Positions 22,195-32,992 are shown, numbered from the stretch's first letter. The stretch: 64,000 bases of DNA from Dolomedes plantarius (GCA_907164885.2 OU015492.1:202410519-202474518); one strand, 5' to 3'. Made by a program: numbers and translations. Notes: a model not told the origin generated them from the sequence alone.

Positions 22195-22790
22195 TATAGG
22201 GCAATCTCTCGCAGCATGTCACACATCTCAACTCTTGCAGATTTTACTTCTTGTTTGGCGAGGAGTGGCAAATCATTGCATAATTTAACATGGCGCTCAA
22301 TGAGCATTCTTGCAGCTTGTTGAATAAAATGCTCTCAGATTACGCAAAGTATTTAGATACGGTATCTAAACAAAGGTATATCACTAAATTAAACATTCAG
22401 GTACAGCCCGGAAAGGTTTATTTAGTATGTGACCCGTATTTATTGACAGAGGAAGACTGAAGTTACGATACAAGACGCTGGCCTGAAGTAACTTATCCTG
22501 ATATCTATGCATATCTCAACATAATAATAATCATTCTCAACGAAAGAATGATTATATTCTCTTAAACCTTGCGAAATATTGAAAAAAAGTGTTAAAATAC
22601 CTGTTACATACAACTAATATGAAGAATTTTATAAATAAACTTAAATTATTTAACTCAAAATGAAGGTATCGTCCAAAAACACATGCAAACGCATAGGAAC
22701 TGCTTATGTTTTCTGCCACCCGATAATGACGTCATCTATAGCAGACGAAAACTGACGTAGCCAGTGACGTTGCGACTTTTCGCCTTATTA
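22195..22790 (+). repeat. Dispersed repeat carrying a coding fragment, copy 2
   Basis: This matches 903-1495 end to end. The frame starting MALNEHSCSLLNKMLSDYAK at 22291 is closed by TGA after LLTEED, where copy 1 has a Trp codon. Flanks differ from copy 1, so this is a dispersed duplication rather than a segmental one. Confidence 0.8.
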
Positions 22791-22858
22791 ATAACCTACT
22801 AAGGCTGAGACAGAAACCAAACCCGCAGTCTTCGGCCTTCAGAGCTGATGTTCTAATA

Positions 22859-23668
22859 CAGTGTGGTCCAACCTTTAGTTACCCGACAGCTAATCAAACT
22901 TTAGTACAGGAATGTGACGGCCAGACACATTCCAGAAAGAAAATGAATTACATATTGCATTCAAAAACATTTATTGAAATTTATATTAAAAGAAGTTTAA
23001 TATACTAGTTTAATATACCACTAGGACGTGGTATCCCGGTTGGCAAGAGCAGCGGGCCAGGGATCTGAACGTTCCTGGTTCGGTGCTCGTCGCTGCAAAT
23101 CTACCGCCGCGTTCACTAGTGGTGGCCGGGGCACGTAAAATAGGGCGTGGCTACAATGTCCTCCAAGTTCTCAAATTTACCTCTGGAGGTGCGGGGTCAA
23201 GTGTCCCGGTCTCGTCACTTGACTCGGTTCAAAATTACGGGACCGGTCATTTAGCCAAGTCGAACTCCGACCCTTGAGGTGCTATTAAAAACCGGAGCCG
23301 CACCTTCATCGCCCATAGCCTTCGAGACTTGACCTGATGTTACTTGTCGGTCAAGGGGCATAAGCAACAACAACAACAACAACAACAACAATATACCACT
23401 TCATTTTTCAGTCGAGAAATCAATGTGATGATTGGGACTGCTTTCCTGATACAAGTTTATCAATGTCCACTGTAAGTTCAGTAGAGGCAAAGTCTCGGGT
23501 TCGATTCCAGTGAAGCACTTTCAATTCGATTTCTCGTTTTCGATTTTATAGGTTAGAGAATAGAAAAAGCACTTTCGTAACTAAACTTTTCGCACTAAAA
23601 TATTTTTCCTGTAAGAAGGGCAAGGGCCAACAAAAATCAATTGGCGGACCGCAGGTTGGACCACACTG
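22859..23668. mobile_element. hAT element, non-autonomous, with SINE inside
   Basis: The ends are CAGTGTGGTCCAACCT and the inverted AGGTTGGACCACACTG, with a perfect 8-bp duplication TTCTAATA at 22851-22858 and 23669-23676. Removing the SINE (23023-23389) leaves about 430 bp without a transposase. Confidence 0.9.
23023..23389 (+). repeat. tRNA-derived SINE, family 1, full length
   Basis: AATATACCACT is duplicated at 23012-23022 and 23390-23400. The head has an A-box-like TGGCAAGAGCAGCGGG and a B-box-like GGTTCGGTGCTC. A central domain holds CTCAAATTTACCTCTGGAGG, GGGGTCAAGTG and TCACTTGACTCGGTTCAAAA. The tail is (CAA)n. A minus-strand copy is at 49494-49837, and partial or chimeric copies are at 24693-25015 and 35393-35738. 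Confidence 0.9.
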
Positions 23669-23735
23669 TTCTAATAAATGAATCACCGTTACGCTGATCA
23701 TTCATGGAACGCCTCTTTTCGTTTTTCACTTAATA

Positions 23736-23921
23736 CAGTCGATTTCGGTTAATTGGACCACATCGGGACGCGATCATTTTAGTCCTAATAACTGGCTAGT
23801 CTGATTGCATGAACATGCCCTGTTATGCTTCTGCAATAGGATTTGTTTCGGTTCTGTAGGATTCGGTCCGAATAAGCGGCTGTTCCGATTAAACGGTGGT
23901 CCAGCTAACCGGATTCGACTG
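23736..23921. mobile_element. pogo/Tc1-type MITE, 186 bp
   Basis: The ends are CAGTCGATTTCGGTTAATTG and, inverted, CAGTCGAATCCGGTTAGCTG, continuing to GGACCAC. TA lies at 23734-23735 and 23922-23923. It has no coding capacity. Confidence 0.9.
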
Positions 23922-24054
23922 TACTATGTACATTGTACTTCTTACGAATGCGCTTCATCGTAGCAAATGTGCCTGAAACTCCAAAGAGAAGCAGTTGAGA
24001 GAAGCGTTATCTAACGATACAACAAAAGTTGTCTTGCAACATACCAAGAACTGG

Positions 24055-24290
24055 GCTTGTGGCGACCCTGTGGTACAGTGAGTTAGTTTTCGGTGCTGAG
24101 GGTGCTCGGATCGAATCCCGGCGTTGCGCCACTAAAAGCTTCCGTTTTTGCCGTCCTTTCAAAGGGGGGTAATGCTAGTCCACCTATATGGTGCCACCAG
24201 AATAAAATGGCTAGCAAAACTGTGGTATATTATGGCGGTAAGGATATTCTCTAAGAAACCGTCAGCCGCTTTGGGGGAAAAATAGAGAGG
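24055..24290 (+). repeat. tRNA-derived SINE, family 2
   Basis: The head has a B box GGATCGAATCCC and an A-box-like TGGTACAGTGAGTTAG. The body contains CCACCTATATGGTGCCACCA and GAATAAAATGGCTAGCAAAA. It matches the minus-strand copy at 10303-10528 and tail pieces near 28.2 and 35.7 kb. Confidence 0.75.
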
Positions 24291-24430
24291 AAAAGAAAAA
24301 ACAATACAATTTGTAACTCTTAAATTTCAACTAAACTGCAGATCATCAGGCACCTACCGAAGCCTTAAGTCTTCTACTCTTTTTTTTTCTAAATTCTATT
24401 TGAAGATCAATCGAAACTGCTATCTAAAGC

Positions 24431-24691
24431 TTAGGCTTTATAACCTGGATTAAATTGCACGGGATGCACCCTTATATGAGGGATCACTGTGTACCTCCAG
24501 TTATCCTCCAGTACCCATGGACCTGTGTTTTGCCGTTGTGATCGGGTTCTGATCATGTAATAACCGTCTGTTTTGAGCGGGTAATTAACCACGAGTTTCT
24601 GAACTTTGAAGATAGATCTCGGAAACTCGACCATCTGGCCCATTAAAAGAAACCGGCATACCTTCAATATATCCCGAATACTATTCCTCAC
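24431..24691 (-). CDS. Unrecognised 86-codon frame, possible exon
   Basis: The minus-strand frame contains MVEFPRSIFKVQKLVVNYPL, KTDGYYMIRTRSQRQ, GPWVLEDNWRYTVIPHIRV and HPVQFNPGYKA. Composition is balanced and not low-complexity, unlike other chance frames here. A possible splice acceptor (TTTCTTTTAATGGGCCAG) precedes MVEFPRS. I do not recognise the family. It may be a real exon, a pseudogene piece or chance. Confidence 0.25.
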   Translation of the reverse strand: MRNSIRDILKVCRFLLMGQMVEFPRSIFKVQKLVVNYPLKTDGYYMIRTRSQRQNTGPWVLEDNWRYTVIPHIRVHPVQFNPGYKA

Positions 24692-24692
24692 T

Positions 24693-25015
24693 GGCGCGGT
24701 GCGCCGGTCGACAAAGACGTCGGACCAGTGACTTGCAAGTTGCTCGTTCGATACCCGTCGCCGACAAAACCGCCGACGTGTACACTAATGGCTCATGGTG
24801 CACGGAAAAAATCTGTCGTAGGAAAAAATCTGTCGTCTGCAGGGAAAAAACTGTCGTAACTTGGAGGACATTGCATGCAATGTTCTCCAAGTTCCGAAAT
24901 AATACCTCTGGAGGCGCGGGGTCAAGTGGTCCTGTCTCGTCACTTGACTCAGTTCAAAATTCAAGGACCAGATAGAAGTCCAACCTCTCTTGAGGCAATA
25001 GCACCCCTCTTCGAC
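24693..25015 (+). repeat. tRNA-derived SINE, family 1 variant
   Basis: The tRNA-like head has a B box CGTTCGATACCC. A repeated AAAAATCTGTCGT block follows, then the family-1 central domain (TACCTCTGGAGGCGCGGGGT, TCACTTGACTCAGTTCAAAA). An inverted pair CTTGGAGGACATTGCATGCA / TGCAATGTTCTCCAAG at about 24862-24893 forms a palindrome not present in the copy at 23023. The (CAA)n tail is missing. Confidence 0.75.
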
Positions 25016-25019
25016 TGAT

Positions 25020-25940
25020 AGTATATTTTCACTATTTGTAGACACGACAACAAACAAAAAAAAACATTCTTCATACACTTAGAAATGTAAATATAGGTTG
25101 CAAAAAAAAAATAACAACTTTAATGGTGCTTCAAATACTCAAATTTTGAGAACATCATACAAGGTATCAAATGAGTAACCGATGCTAATCAATTTAATTC
25201 ACATCACCAACTCAAAGCATTCGATTTTGTTGGCGTTATAGAAGGAAACTTTAAAATGATATTTTTATGCCAAAGGAAATTAATTCAACACCATCATAGA
25301 AAGGGTTCTAAGTCGTCAGTTATGTTTCTTAAAGTGAGAACTTAACGAAATTCTGTTTATGGCCCTCACCCACCCGCCTAATATCCTTTTGGTGTTTGGT
25401 AAAATGATTCTCTAGGGATGAATCTCAAGGAGCAAATCTATATATAATACGCAGTTGACATCGAATATCAATCTTCTTTACAAAAGAATTTGTTTTACGA
25501 ATCTTTTCTGTTTCCGAAATGCTGCGTGTGTAGATTGAGAAAATGTATTCGATCTTAGCAAATATTGATTTAGTTTTACGTGACAATTTGCATTTTAGAA
25601 TCTAAAATATATTGAAATACCTTTATAACCATTAATATTGAGAAAAATTGAGGAAATATGCGTGGGTCGTCAATATCTGTATTCGTATATGGTGCTAATT
25701 TAAAGTACTGATTTTTACGCTTACAAAGGCTTACTATAAAATTATTCCACCCTCAGATGAAATCATTTAAATTTAAAACTTTGCATTATTAGGAAACGTT
25801 AATAATGATATCTGCCAAATAAACAACTGTGATGCAAAATTATGAGATTTATTATTAAATATGGTGTTTTTATGTATGTATCGAATCTAAACCACAACTT
25901 ATCATGAAATGCAATTCTCTAGCTCTAACAAACCTTTACT
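25020..25940. other. AT-rich DNA without recognisable features
   Basis: Nothing supportable was seen. Confidence 0.45.
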
Positions 25941-25946
25941 GCTACT

Positions 25947-26041
25947 GGGCTTGGCGCGCTACCAAAGTTATAACTCGCGACGCAGGACAATTTTTTTCTT
26001 TCCAAAGGACCGTTATTAAGGAACGTAATCCTACGTTAAAA
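25947..26041 (-). repeat. Composite repeat, segment A, truncated
   Basis: On the minus strand it begins TTAACGTAGGATTACGTTCC and runs to GGTAGCGCGCCAAGCCCAGT, then breaks off before the terminal palindrome. It lies about 65 bp beyond segment B on the same strand, so A-B-A' are in tandem. Confidence 0.7.
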
Positions 26042-26108
26042 AAATGATTTCTCGTTACATCCTCTACTCTGAGTACAATGGGGCTTCTTGTTTCAGAAAA
26101 AAAAATTC

Positions 26109-26178
26109 AGGTAGTCTCTTCTAATTAACGGGGTTATTAACGTAGGATTACTTATCGTTGCTTACCTCTTTTGTATAT
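26109..26178 (-). repeat. Composite repeat, segment B, copy 2
   Basis: The minus strand reads CAAAAGAGGTAAGCAACGAT, GTAATCCTACGTTAATAAC, then AGAAGAGACTACCTGAATT, as at 51073-51155. Confidence 0.8.
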
Positions 26179-26216
26179 ATGTATTGAGTGTTATGTATGT
26201 ATTTATATATAAGTAC

Positions 26217-26217
<1 letters not shown>

Positions 26218-26266
<49 letters not shown>
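26218..26266. repeat. (AT)n(GT)n microsatellite core of the composite repeat
   Basis: An AT run then GT repeats lie between segments A and B, with no transposon inserted in this copy. Confidence 0.85.
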
Positions 26267-26268
26267 CA

Positions 26269-26445
26269 GTCAAAATTTTGACGCATTTTGATGCTTTTCT
26301 GTTTAACTATTTACTGCTTGCCCAAGCAATACAGACTGGGTTTGGCGCGCTGCTTAAATTATAACTTGCGACGGCGGACTGTTTTAGCGTCTGAAATTTT
26401 GCTTTCCGGAGGATCGTAATGGAGGAACGCAATCCTACGTTAAAA
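26269..26445 (-). repeat. Composite repeat, segment A, copy 2
   Basis: The minus strand runs from TTAACGTAGGATTGCG through GCAAAATTTCAGACGCTAAA to the palindrome GTCAAAATTTTGAC, matching copies at 16368 and 49301. Confidence 0.85.
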
Positions 26446-27100
26446 CGGAAATATGCTGTCTTAAAAACGTTGTTTTTGTATTTTTTGTTGTAGAACCAAA
26501 AGCAGATAATGAAAGCAGTTTTTTGTGTATTGAAATCTAGACAGTTGTATGGAGATAGATGTAGAGCAAAGTGTTTTTAAATAATTACATATACCTTTAG
26601 TGTCCCCCCCCCTCATATCATTTCCTGTTAACCAGAGAAATAAACTTTACTCTTAACTTTCTTCCATCATAAATCAAATCTCATGGATAAAATATACAAG
26701 AAGCCAGTTAAATGGCAGATTTGACTGGTAACAAGCTTTTTTTAGAGCAATTCAAGAGGGGGAAAAAACATCTACAAGAGCACTGGGTATTTTGAGTTCA
26801 TCAGTTTCATTTCTCTTTTACATTTTTATTGGGCAGTTTATTTCGATCTATTGCTACCATTCCTGCAAAAACCTAATAGCACGGACATTCATGGCGCCAT
26901 CGGAATGACTACGCAGCGAGTCACCGTAAGACCATAAGAAAATGGGTCAAACTGCACTTCCTGGGCCAAGCCCTCTAATTCAGGCTTTCAGAGGGTAAGC
27001 AGCGGGAAACCATGATTAGTCAGAAAGTAGAGAAAAGGAGAAAAGTGATTGGTGCGCCCATGATCCGTGAGTTCGAAGTAGGCTCACGGCTCGGCGAATT
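26446..27100. other. Intergenic DNA without recognisable features
   Basis: No conserved frame or element end was seen. Confidence 0.4.
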
Positions 27101-27101
27101 C

Positions 27102-27211
27102 GGCGCCATATCGCCAAATTCGGCGACAAAAATAAGTCACCAAATCCATCGCCAATTCGGCGATAACTCTCATATTTGGCGAGATTACCATAGACTCGTA
27201 AAATTCGTAAC
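27102..27211 (+). repeat. 110-bp repeat rich in CGCCAA/TTGGCG dyads, copy 1
   Basis: It matches 29252-29361 at almost every position and contains ATCGCCAAATTCGGCGAC and CATCGCCAATTCGGCGAT. Both copies end GTAAC and run into (AT)n. Confidence 0.85.

Positions 27212-27213
<2 letters not shown>

Positions 27214-27288
<75 letters not shown>
27214..27288. repeat. (TA)n(GT)n microsatellite
   Basis: An AT run of about 47 bp is followed by about 14 GT repeats. Confidence 0.9.
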
Positions 27289-27291
<3 letters not shown>

Positions 27292-27675
27292 CAAGCAACT
27301 TGCATGGACAGTAGTTTCCATGGTTTACGATCGGTGAAGCGAGTCACAGAAGTTACAAATTAATGCCATGATTCAGTCAGCAAGTCATTTAGTCTCTTTG
27401 TGACCTGTGGGTGACTTTCCTTTAGAGACTTCGCTGAGAAGTCGCTCCGGCAGTCTGACTACGGTTATCACCATGTGGCGTCACAGGGCATGTGAAAGTG
27501 ACTCACCACAGGGAATCTTGCTGACGTCGCCGCGTAGTGTTATAAACGAATTCGTAATGACGTATATGAGTACTTTACTTCCTTATCATGTGACTGGAGT
27601 GTGATAACATTGTGACGTCGATTTGTAGTCCCATTGCTATTGAGGAACCGTTCACCTTTAAGGGATCCTTTAGAC

Positions 27676-27965
27676 CAGGGGTGTCAAACTTGAGGCCCAC
27701 GACGAACATTTTTGCGGCCCGGCCAATATATTAGCACACAATAATATATAATAAAACAACCGACGCAGAATTATAATAAGATAGGAAGATAGATTTCAAA
27801 TGTCAGGACGTAAACATTACATTTTCCTGTTCTTTTATCTATGTTTATTATAATGTATTTAAATTAAACCTACGTTTCTATTAATATTGATTTTTTTTTT
27901 GCGGCCCACCTATAGTTAAACCTTGTTTGTTTGGCCAAAGTTAGCCTTTGAGTTTCACACCCCTG
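27676..27965. mobile_element. hAT MITE (CAGGGGTGTCAAACTC family), copy 2
   Basis: The ends are CAGGGGTGTCAAACTTG and GAGTTTCACACCCCTG, with an 8-bp duplication CTTTAGAC at 27668-27675 and 27966-27973. The interior matches the copy at 18849-19152. Confidence 0.95.
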
Positions 27966-28179
27966 CTTTAGACCAAAGCAACGGTTTGGTTTTTCATCGG
28001 GTTCAGGTATTTCAACTTGTCGGAGCTCCAAGGTCTGTAGGACTTTAAGGTTTGTCATATGGCCTCCAAAACATACTGCCCCACCACAACAAGCAAATAA
28101 ATAAACATACAAATTTATTGCGGAAAAATGCTAAATCTATAAAGGATTTATTATTATCTGGTTCAATTCCCCTGTTTAT

Positions 28180-28286
28180 ATCCGCATAATCAGCTGACTC
28201 ACCTATATGGTGCTCCCGTAATAAAGTAGCCAGTAAAACAACGGTCAATAACAGAAGGTAAATGTCTAACGACAATGCCTCCGCAT
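28180..28286 (+). repeat. SINE family 2, 3' fragment
   Basis: CACCTATATGGTGCTCCCGT, AATAAAGTAGCCAGTAAAAC and GTAAATGTCTAACGACAATG match the tail of the family-2 SINE. The tRNA-like head is missing (5' truncated). Confidence 0.7.
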
Positions 28287-28288
28287 TT

Positions 28289-28290
<2 letters not shown>

Positions 28291-28349
<59 letters not shown>
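28291..28349. repeat. (AT)n microsatellite
   Basis: About 30 AT repeats end at the pogo-type element at 28350. Confidence 0.9.
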
Positions 28350-28354
<5 letters not shown>

Positions 28355-28796
28355 GAACCTCGTTGATCCAGATCAGATTTGTAGACATTATTTTTATGTA
28401 ATGTTCCCATTAGATGATAATTTTAAACTATGATAGCAAGAACGTAACTACCAGCACGCCAAATGTTCGCTTTTTAGTTTGATTCAATGTACAGTTCCTG
28501 CATAGATTGTACAATAAATTATGATAGTTAAATGCTTTTTGTTGAGTCTAAGAAAGCTTTCCTAGACTTACCAATTTTTTGTCAAGAAATGACGTGAAAA
28601 GTTATTTTTATATTTTATAATGTCTTGTAAACAATACCATGTAATTGTGTTACAAAACATACTTTTTTATCGTAACAAATGGTAAGTCTGCTTAGTTAAG
28701 GTTTTGCTTATTATCCATATTACTTGAATTATCTGGATTTTCAATTATCCGGATTGCCTATGGTCGAAGTTAGTCCGGATAAACGAGATTTTACTG
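28350..28796. mobile_element. pogo/Tigger-type non-autonomous element
   Basis: The left end TAGTAGAACCTCGTTGATCC matches the inverted right end CAGTAAAATCTCGTTTATCC, with further ATCCGGATAA motifs inside. The outer C of the left end has become T, and the right-hand TA has become TG. (AT)n tracts lie on both sides. The interior is AT-rich and non-coding. Confidence 0.75.
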
Positions 28797-28797
28797 T

Positions 28798-28806
28798 GTG
28801 TGTGTA

Positions 28807-28902
<96 letters not shown>
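28798..28902. repeat. (TA)n microsatellite
   Basis: A long AT run of about 100 bp with a few TATG variants at its left side. Confidence 0.9.
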
Positions 28903-28905
<3 letters not shown>

Positions 28906-29251
28906 CCGTTTTTCGATAGGATTGAATAAAATCTCTTCAGGAAGTGCACACAAAATAAAATTTATTACTCTGTAAATTCTTCAGGCGCGTACAGAAATTC
29001 AAACAGAAAAACATGTAACAACTGTCTTCTATACAGCAAAAAACTCTAAAAACACAAGTCAGTATAACAGAGCCTTCAACACAATATACGCCAAACGCAC
29101 TTTCAATACATTCAATTCTCAGCAGAAAAGGACACTGAGTTCCAATGCCAATGTCAGGTATATTTATAGACTTCCAAAGAGCCCTATCGGTCAACCAACT
29201 AGAAATCTCTAGGACGTTTTAGGAAGGTGTCTAGAAGGTTGGCAACCATTT

Positions 29252-29360
29252 GGCGCCATATCGCCAAATTCGGCGACCAAAATAAGTCACCAAATCCATC
29301 GCCAATTCTGCGATAACTCTCATATTTGGCGAGATTACCATAGACTCGTAAAATTTGTAA

Positions 29361-29361
<1 letters not shown>
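29252..29361 (+). repeat. 110-bp repeat rich in CGCCAA/TTGGCG dyads, copy 2
   Basis: This is the sister of 27102-27211 in the same orientation, again followed by (AT)n (29362-29400). Confidence 0.85.

Positions 29362-29400
<39 letters not shown>
29362..29400. repeat. (TA)n microsatellite
   Basis: An AT run follows the 110-bp repeat. Confidence 0.9.
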
Positions 29401-29401
<1 letters not shown>

Positions 29402-29402
<1 letters not shown>

Positions 29403-30450
29403 CATATGATGTAGTTCAGTTAAAACTATCGAATAGTTCATTTTATCGTGTACTGGGCATTTTTTTCGATTATCTGTCTTTTTCGTTTTCTGAGCAGACA
29501 CGTTGGGTCGTCAATGCGTTAGATCTAGTGTTACTATCAACTTCAAATTAGTAAAAACGACCAACTTCTACATCAAAATAGGCCATTCTATTGAAAAAAA
29601 TAAGGGAGGGAGATACGTTATGCTTGATCACTCTATATTTTTCTTCCCTGCAAGACGATATTGCCGCACTTGGCGCATAACCAAACCCTTAGGTGGTATT
29701 ACTGTAGTCACCATAGCATTTAATTGAAGACCCATGAGTTTTAAATATACGTGCCTGCGCATAACTCGCCCACTTTTTTTACTAAACCTTGCATGCATTT
29801 CTACATATCTCAGAAACAGATATATTTTTACGCGTTTTCCGGATGCATTTTCGAATAACTCTTATTAACCAGAATATAATCGGTGAGTACCTCGAGCAAT
29901 TTAACAAGCATCTAAAAATATTACAAACGGCTGGCAGAGAGAGAAAACGGTTTGCAAGGGGAAAGAATGCGTTTAATTGCAGTAAATGTGGACGAAAGTA
30001 GGAAAGATCTGCGAAACTTTGCTGCCTGTGAATGACAGAAAGACAATTAATTTGGACACTCTTGTGATACATGCGGAGCGGGGCTTTAAGTTCTCCCACT
30101 GCCATGGATCGAAGAGATGAATTCGTTTTAATTCATTATCCGAAGCGTCAAGTGCTTGCGCCGTGTGGTGCTCTCAGGTTCTGAATAAAGTATGCGTTAT
30201 AGCAGAAAACATTACTTAAGAGGTTATTAGCAGAGCAGTTGCATCGTAAATAAATGGAGACGTCGTTGTTTCGAAGCACACATTTTCTTAAATATTACAT
30301 CGTCTTAAGTGGAATATATTATTAATAAACGGAAATATATTCCTAATAACATTAAGCAATTGCTCGCATTATATAAATGTTGTAAAATTCAAAACAATGT
30401 ACGCAAACGTAAAATAGACTAGATTTAAATTTGAAAAACTCATGGTGATA
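29402..30450. other. Intergenic DNA without recognisable features
   Basis: Opposite-strand frames at 29782-30105 and 29789-30001 overlap each other and show no family signature. Confidence 0.4.
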
Positions 30451-30454
30451 TTAA

Positions 30455-31196
30455 GGGGACTCACGACCCTTAGGTCGAGTAAATAAGGCATATTTTCATA
30501 CTTTTTGACTCTTTGTAACTATTTCAATTTACTCCCAAATTTTCCAAATTTTTTGTATATAAGTTGATATATTTATTTTAATAAAAAAATTTTCAACTCT
30601 CAAAATAATTTTAATTTTTTTTTTTTAATGCTTTAGATATACCTTGTTTTTTAAGCATTTTTATTGTATACTGGCTTGCGCGCAGAACTATGAAATTAAT
30701 TTTACACTTAAATGTATAATTCCTGTTTTATATTTAAAATAAATAATTCAAAATACAATTGAACATAAAACATTCAACATTAAAATATTTTTTCAACTTT
30801 TTTAAAACTGCTCAAAATATACTTAAAATTTCCTTAAATTTTTGCATTAATTTACCCCTGAAATAATGAGAAAATGTGCAGTGATTGCAATAATTCAAGT
30901 TCAGACGCAATAAAATAACACGATTAAGCATTTATAAAAATTTCATGGAATTATGTTTCATAGTTTTTGAGATATCAGTTTCGGAATGATGCAAAATTCC
31001 ATTTTCAGAAAAATGAGTTTAAAATTTTTCTTACCATAAACTTATCAGTAATTAAATATTTAGAATATCAATATCTCCGGAACTAAGCGGAATATTTTCA
31101 TGCGGTTTGCTTTATGTTGTTCAGAAATGATCAGGCTCTAACATAGATATTTTTTTTAAATTGAATGTTTTAAAGATTTAAGGGTAGTGATTCCCC
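30455..31196. mobile_element. TIR element at TTAA, 742 bp, unclassified
   Basis: TTAA at 30451-30454 and 31197-31200 flank ends GGGGACTCACGACCCTTA and, inverted, GGGGAATCACTACCCTTA (15 of 18 match). The interior is very AT-rich and non-coding. TTAA suits piggyBac or Kolobok, but the GGGG start is unlike typical piggyBac. A TA target within TTAA is also possible. Confidence 0.6.
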
Positions 31197-31688
31197 TTAA
31201 CACGGTAATAGAATATAATATAGCCGTGGACCAAAGCAGTGGTTCACCAGCATATTAGTACACTTGAATCGGTGAGCTTCGAACAGTTAGCGACAAATAT
31301 ACTGCAATTTTAGAGCTGTGCTGTCAATGCTAAAAAATGCGAGATAGTTGCCTATCATCTGAAGGCGGATTCTCTGTGTGCCACAAAAGAAAAAAATTTT
31401 AAATAGAATATCAGTTACTTCCTGCAGTTTGCCAAAATGCATCGAAAATAAAAGAGTAGGACAGACTTTTTCTAGAGGAAAAGCTGAAAATCTATGTGCT
31501 TCGTTGTTCAGATTTATCCCTCCTGAAATCCTCAAAAGTATTCCATTCCTTTGAATAAGTCATTCTAGGTTTTAAGATGGCTTTTGGATTATACGTTGTG
31601 TTTTTGTTTTTTGGCATTGTTTTGTTTTGTTTCGTTTTACTTTGTCTTTACGGGTACAACTATACATCAATAAATATGAAATAAAAAT

Positions 31689-31689
<1 letters not shown>

Positions 31690-31753
<64 letters not shown>
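31690..31753. repeat. (AT)n microsatellite
   Basis: A pure AT run ends at the MITE at 31754. Confidence 0.9.
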
Positions 31754-31756
<3 letters not shown>

Positions 31757-31926
31757 TGGAATCTCGATCGATCGTTTTCGTTTCCATCGTTTTTCCGTAT
31801 GTGTCGTTCATTTTATCCAGTCCCAACGATCATATTGCTTTGTTATGTTTCCGCATCTATCGTTTTCCCGCATTTATCGTTAATTTCAATCGGTCCCTTG
31901 AAAAACGATAGATCTAGATTCCACTG
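31754..31926 (-). mobile_element. pogo/Tigger-type MITE, 173 bp, copy 2
   Basis: It has the same length and ends (CAGTGGAATCTCGATC and ATCTAGATTCCACTG) as 14096-14268 and lies in the opposite orientation. TA precedes it. The right-hand TA has become TG. Confidence 0.85.
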
Positions 31927-31942
31927 TGTATATATATATATA

Positions 31943-32991
31943 CTGGGTGGTCATAAAGAAACTTTGCCGATATTTGGACCTATAACGGACGTTTCGTTCA
32001 ACCTATCGAGATGTGATTTCAGATATAGTTATTCAGATGTATGAGCTCGGGATTCTGAGAACGGCAACACAGTGACTCTCACGGTTACGGTTATAGGTAT
32101 AAGAACTCGAAATTTTCAAATAGCAACGCCCATTTTTTCCCGTCGCAAAATGCTCAGCGCATTCGAAAACACTAAAAAGCGTTGGAATGGTACATGTATC
32201 ACAAAAAATGGACGAGTTATGCACGCACAAAAAACAGCTCCGCGAACGGCGAACAAAGACACGATCGAGGCGCACAGGGGAAATTTGCACATGACAGCGA
32301 CTAGAAACCAATCCCAGAACGCCGTTCGCCAGATATTCAGCGTAGAAAACCGATAAAAAGCTCTCTGATCGTGTTTATGTTAGCCATTCGCAGAGCTGTT
32401 TTTATTGTGCGTGCGTAACGCGTCCGTTTTTTTTTTGTGATACACGTACCGTTCCAACACTTTTTAGGGTTTTCGCATGCGCTGAGCATTTTGCGACGGG
32501 AAAAAGTGGGCATTGCCATTTGAAAATTACGAGTTTTTGTACCTATAACCGTAACCGTGAGCGCCACTTGTTGGTCGTTCACAGAATCCCGAGCTCAAAA
32601 CCTCTGAATAACTATATCTGAAATCTCATCTCGATAGAATGAACGGAATGGCTGCTACAGGCCCATATATCGTTTTTGTAGACCTTTCGCAAAGCTGTTT
32701 TTTTTGTGCGTGCATAACGCATCCGTTTTTTTGTGATACACGTACCGTTTCAACACTCTTTAGGGTTTTTGCATGCGCTGAGCGTTTTACGATGGGAAAA
32801 AAGGGGTGTTGCCATTTGAAAATCTCGAGTTTCTGTACCTATAACCGTAACTGTGAGCGCCACTTGGTGGCCGTTCACAGAATCCCGAGCTCATACCTCT
32901 GAATAACTATATCTGAAATCTCATTTTGATCGGTTGAACGGAACAGCCGCTAGAGTCCATATATCGGCAAAGTTTCTTTATGACCACCCGG
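31943..32991. mobile_element. Large foldback mariner-type element
   Basis: The ends are CTGGGTGGTCATAAAGAAAC and the inverted CCGGGTGGTCATAAAGAAAC, with TA at 31941-31942 and 32992-32993. The left arm (to about 32390) is complementary to a following unit (about 32390-32620), and that unit is repeated directly at about 32690-32990. Shared blocks include TAACCGTAACCGTGAGCGCC and TCTGAATAACTATATCTGAA. The arms together cover almost the whole 1049 bp. No transposase is present. Confidence 0.85.
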
Positions 32992-32992
32992 T

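Noticed and set aside
23480..23530. Possible tRNA gene around GGGTTCGATTCCAG
   Set aside because: A B-box-like motif is present but no A box or cloverleaf could be built around it.
28741..28953. IYIYIY and similar frames at many (AT)n tracts
   Set aside because: Translation of AT and GT microsatellites, not proteins.
29782..30105. 107-codon minus-strand frame
   Set aside because: It has no recognisable motif and overlaps an equally long-lived plus-strand frame.
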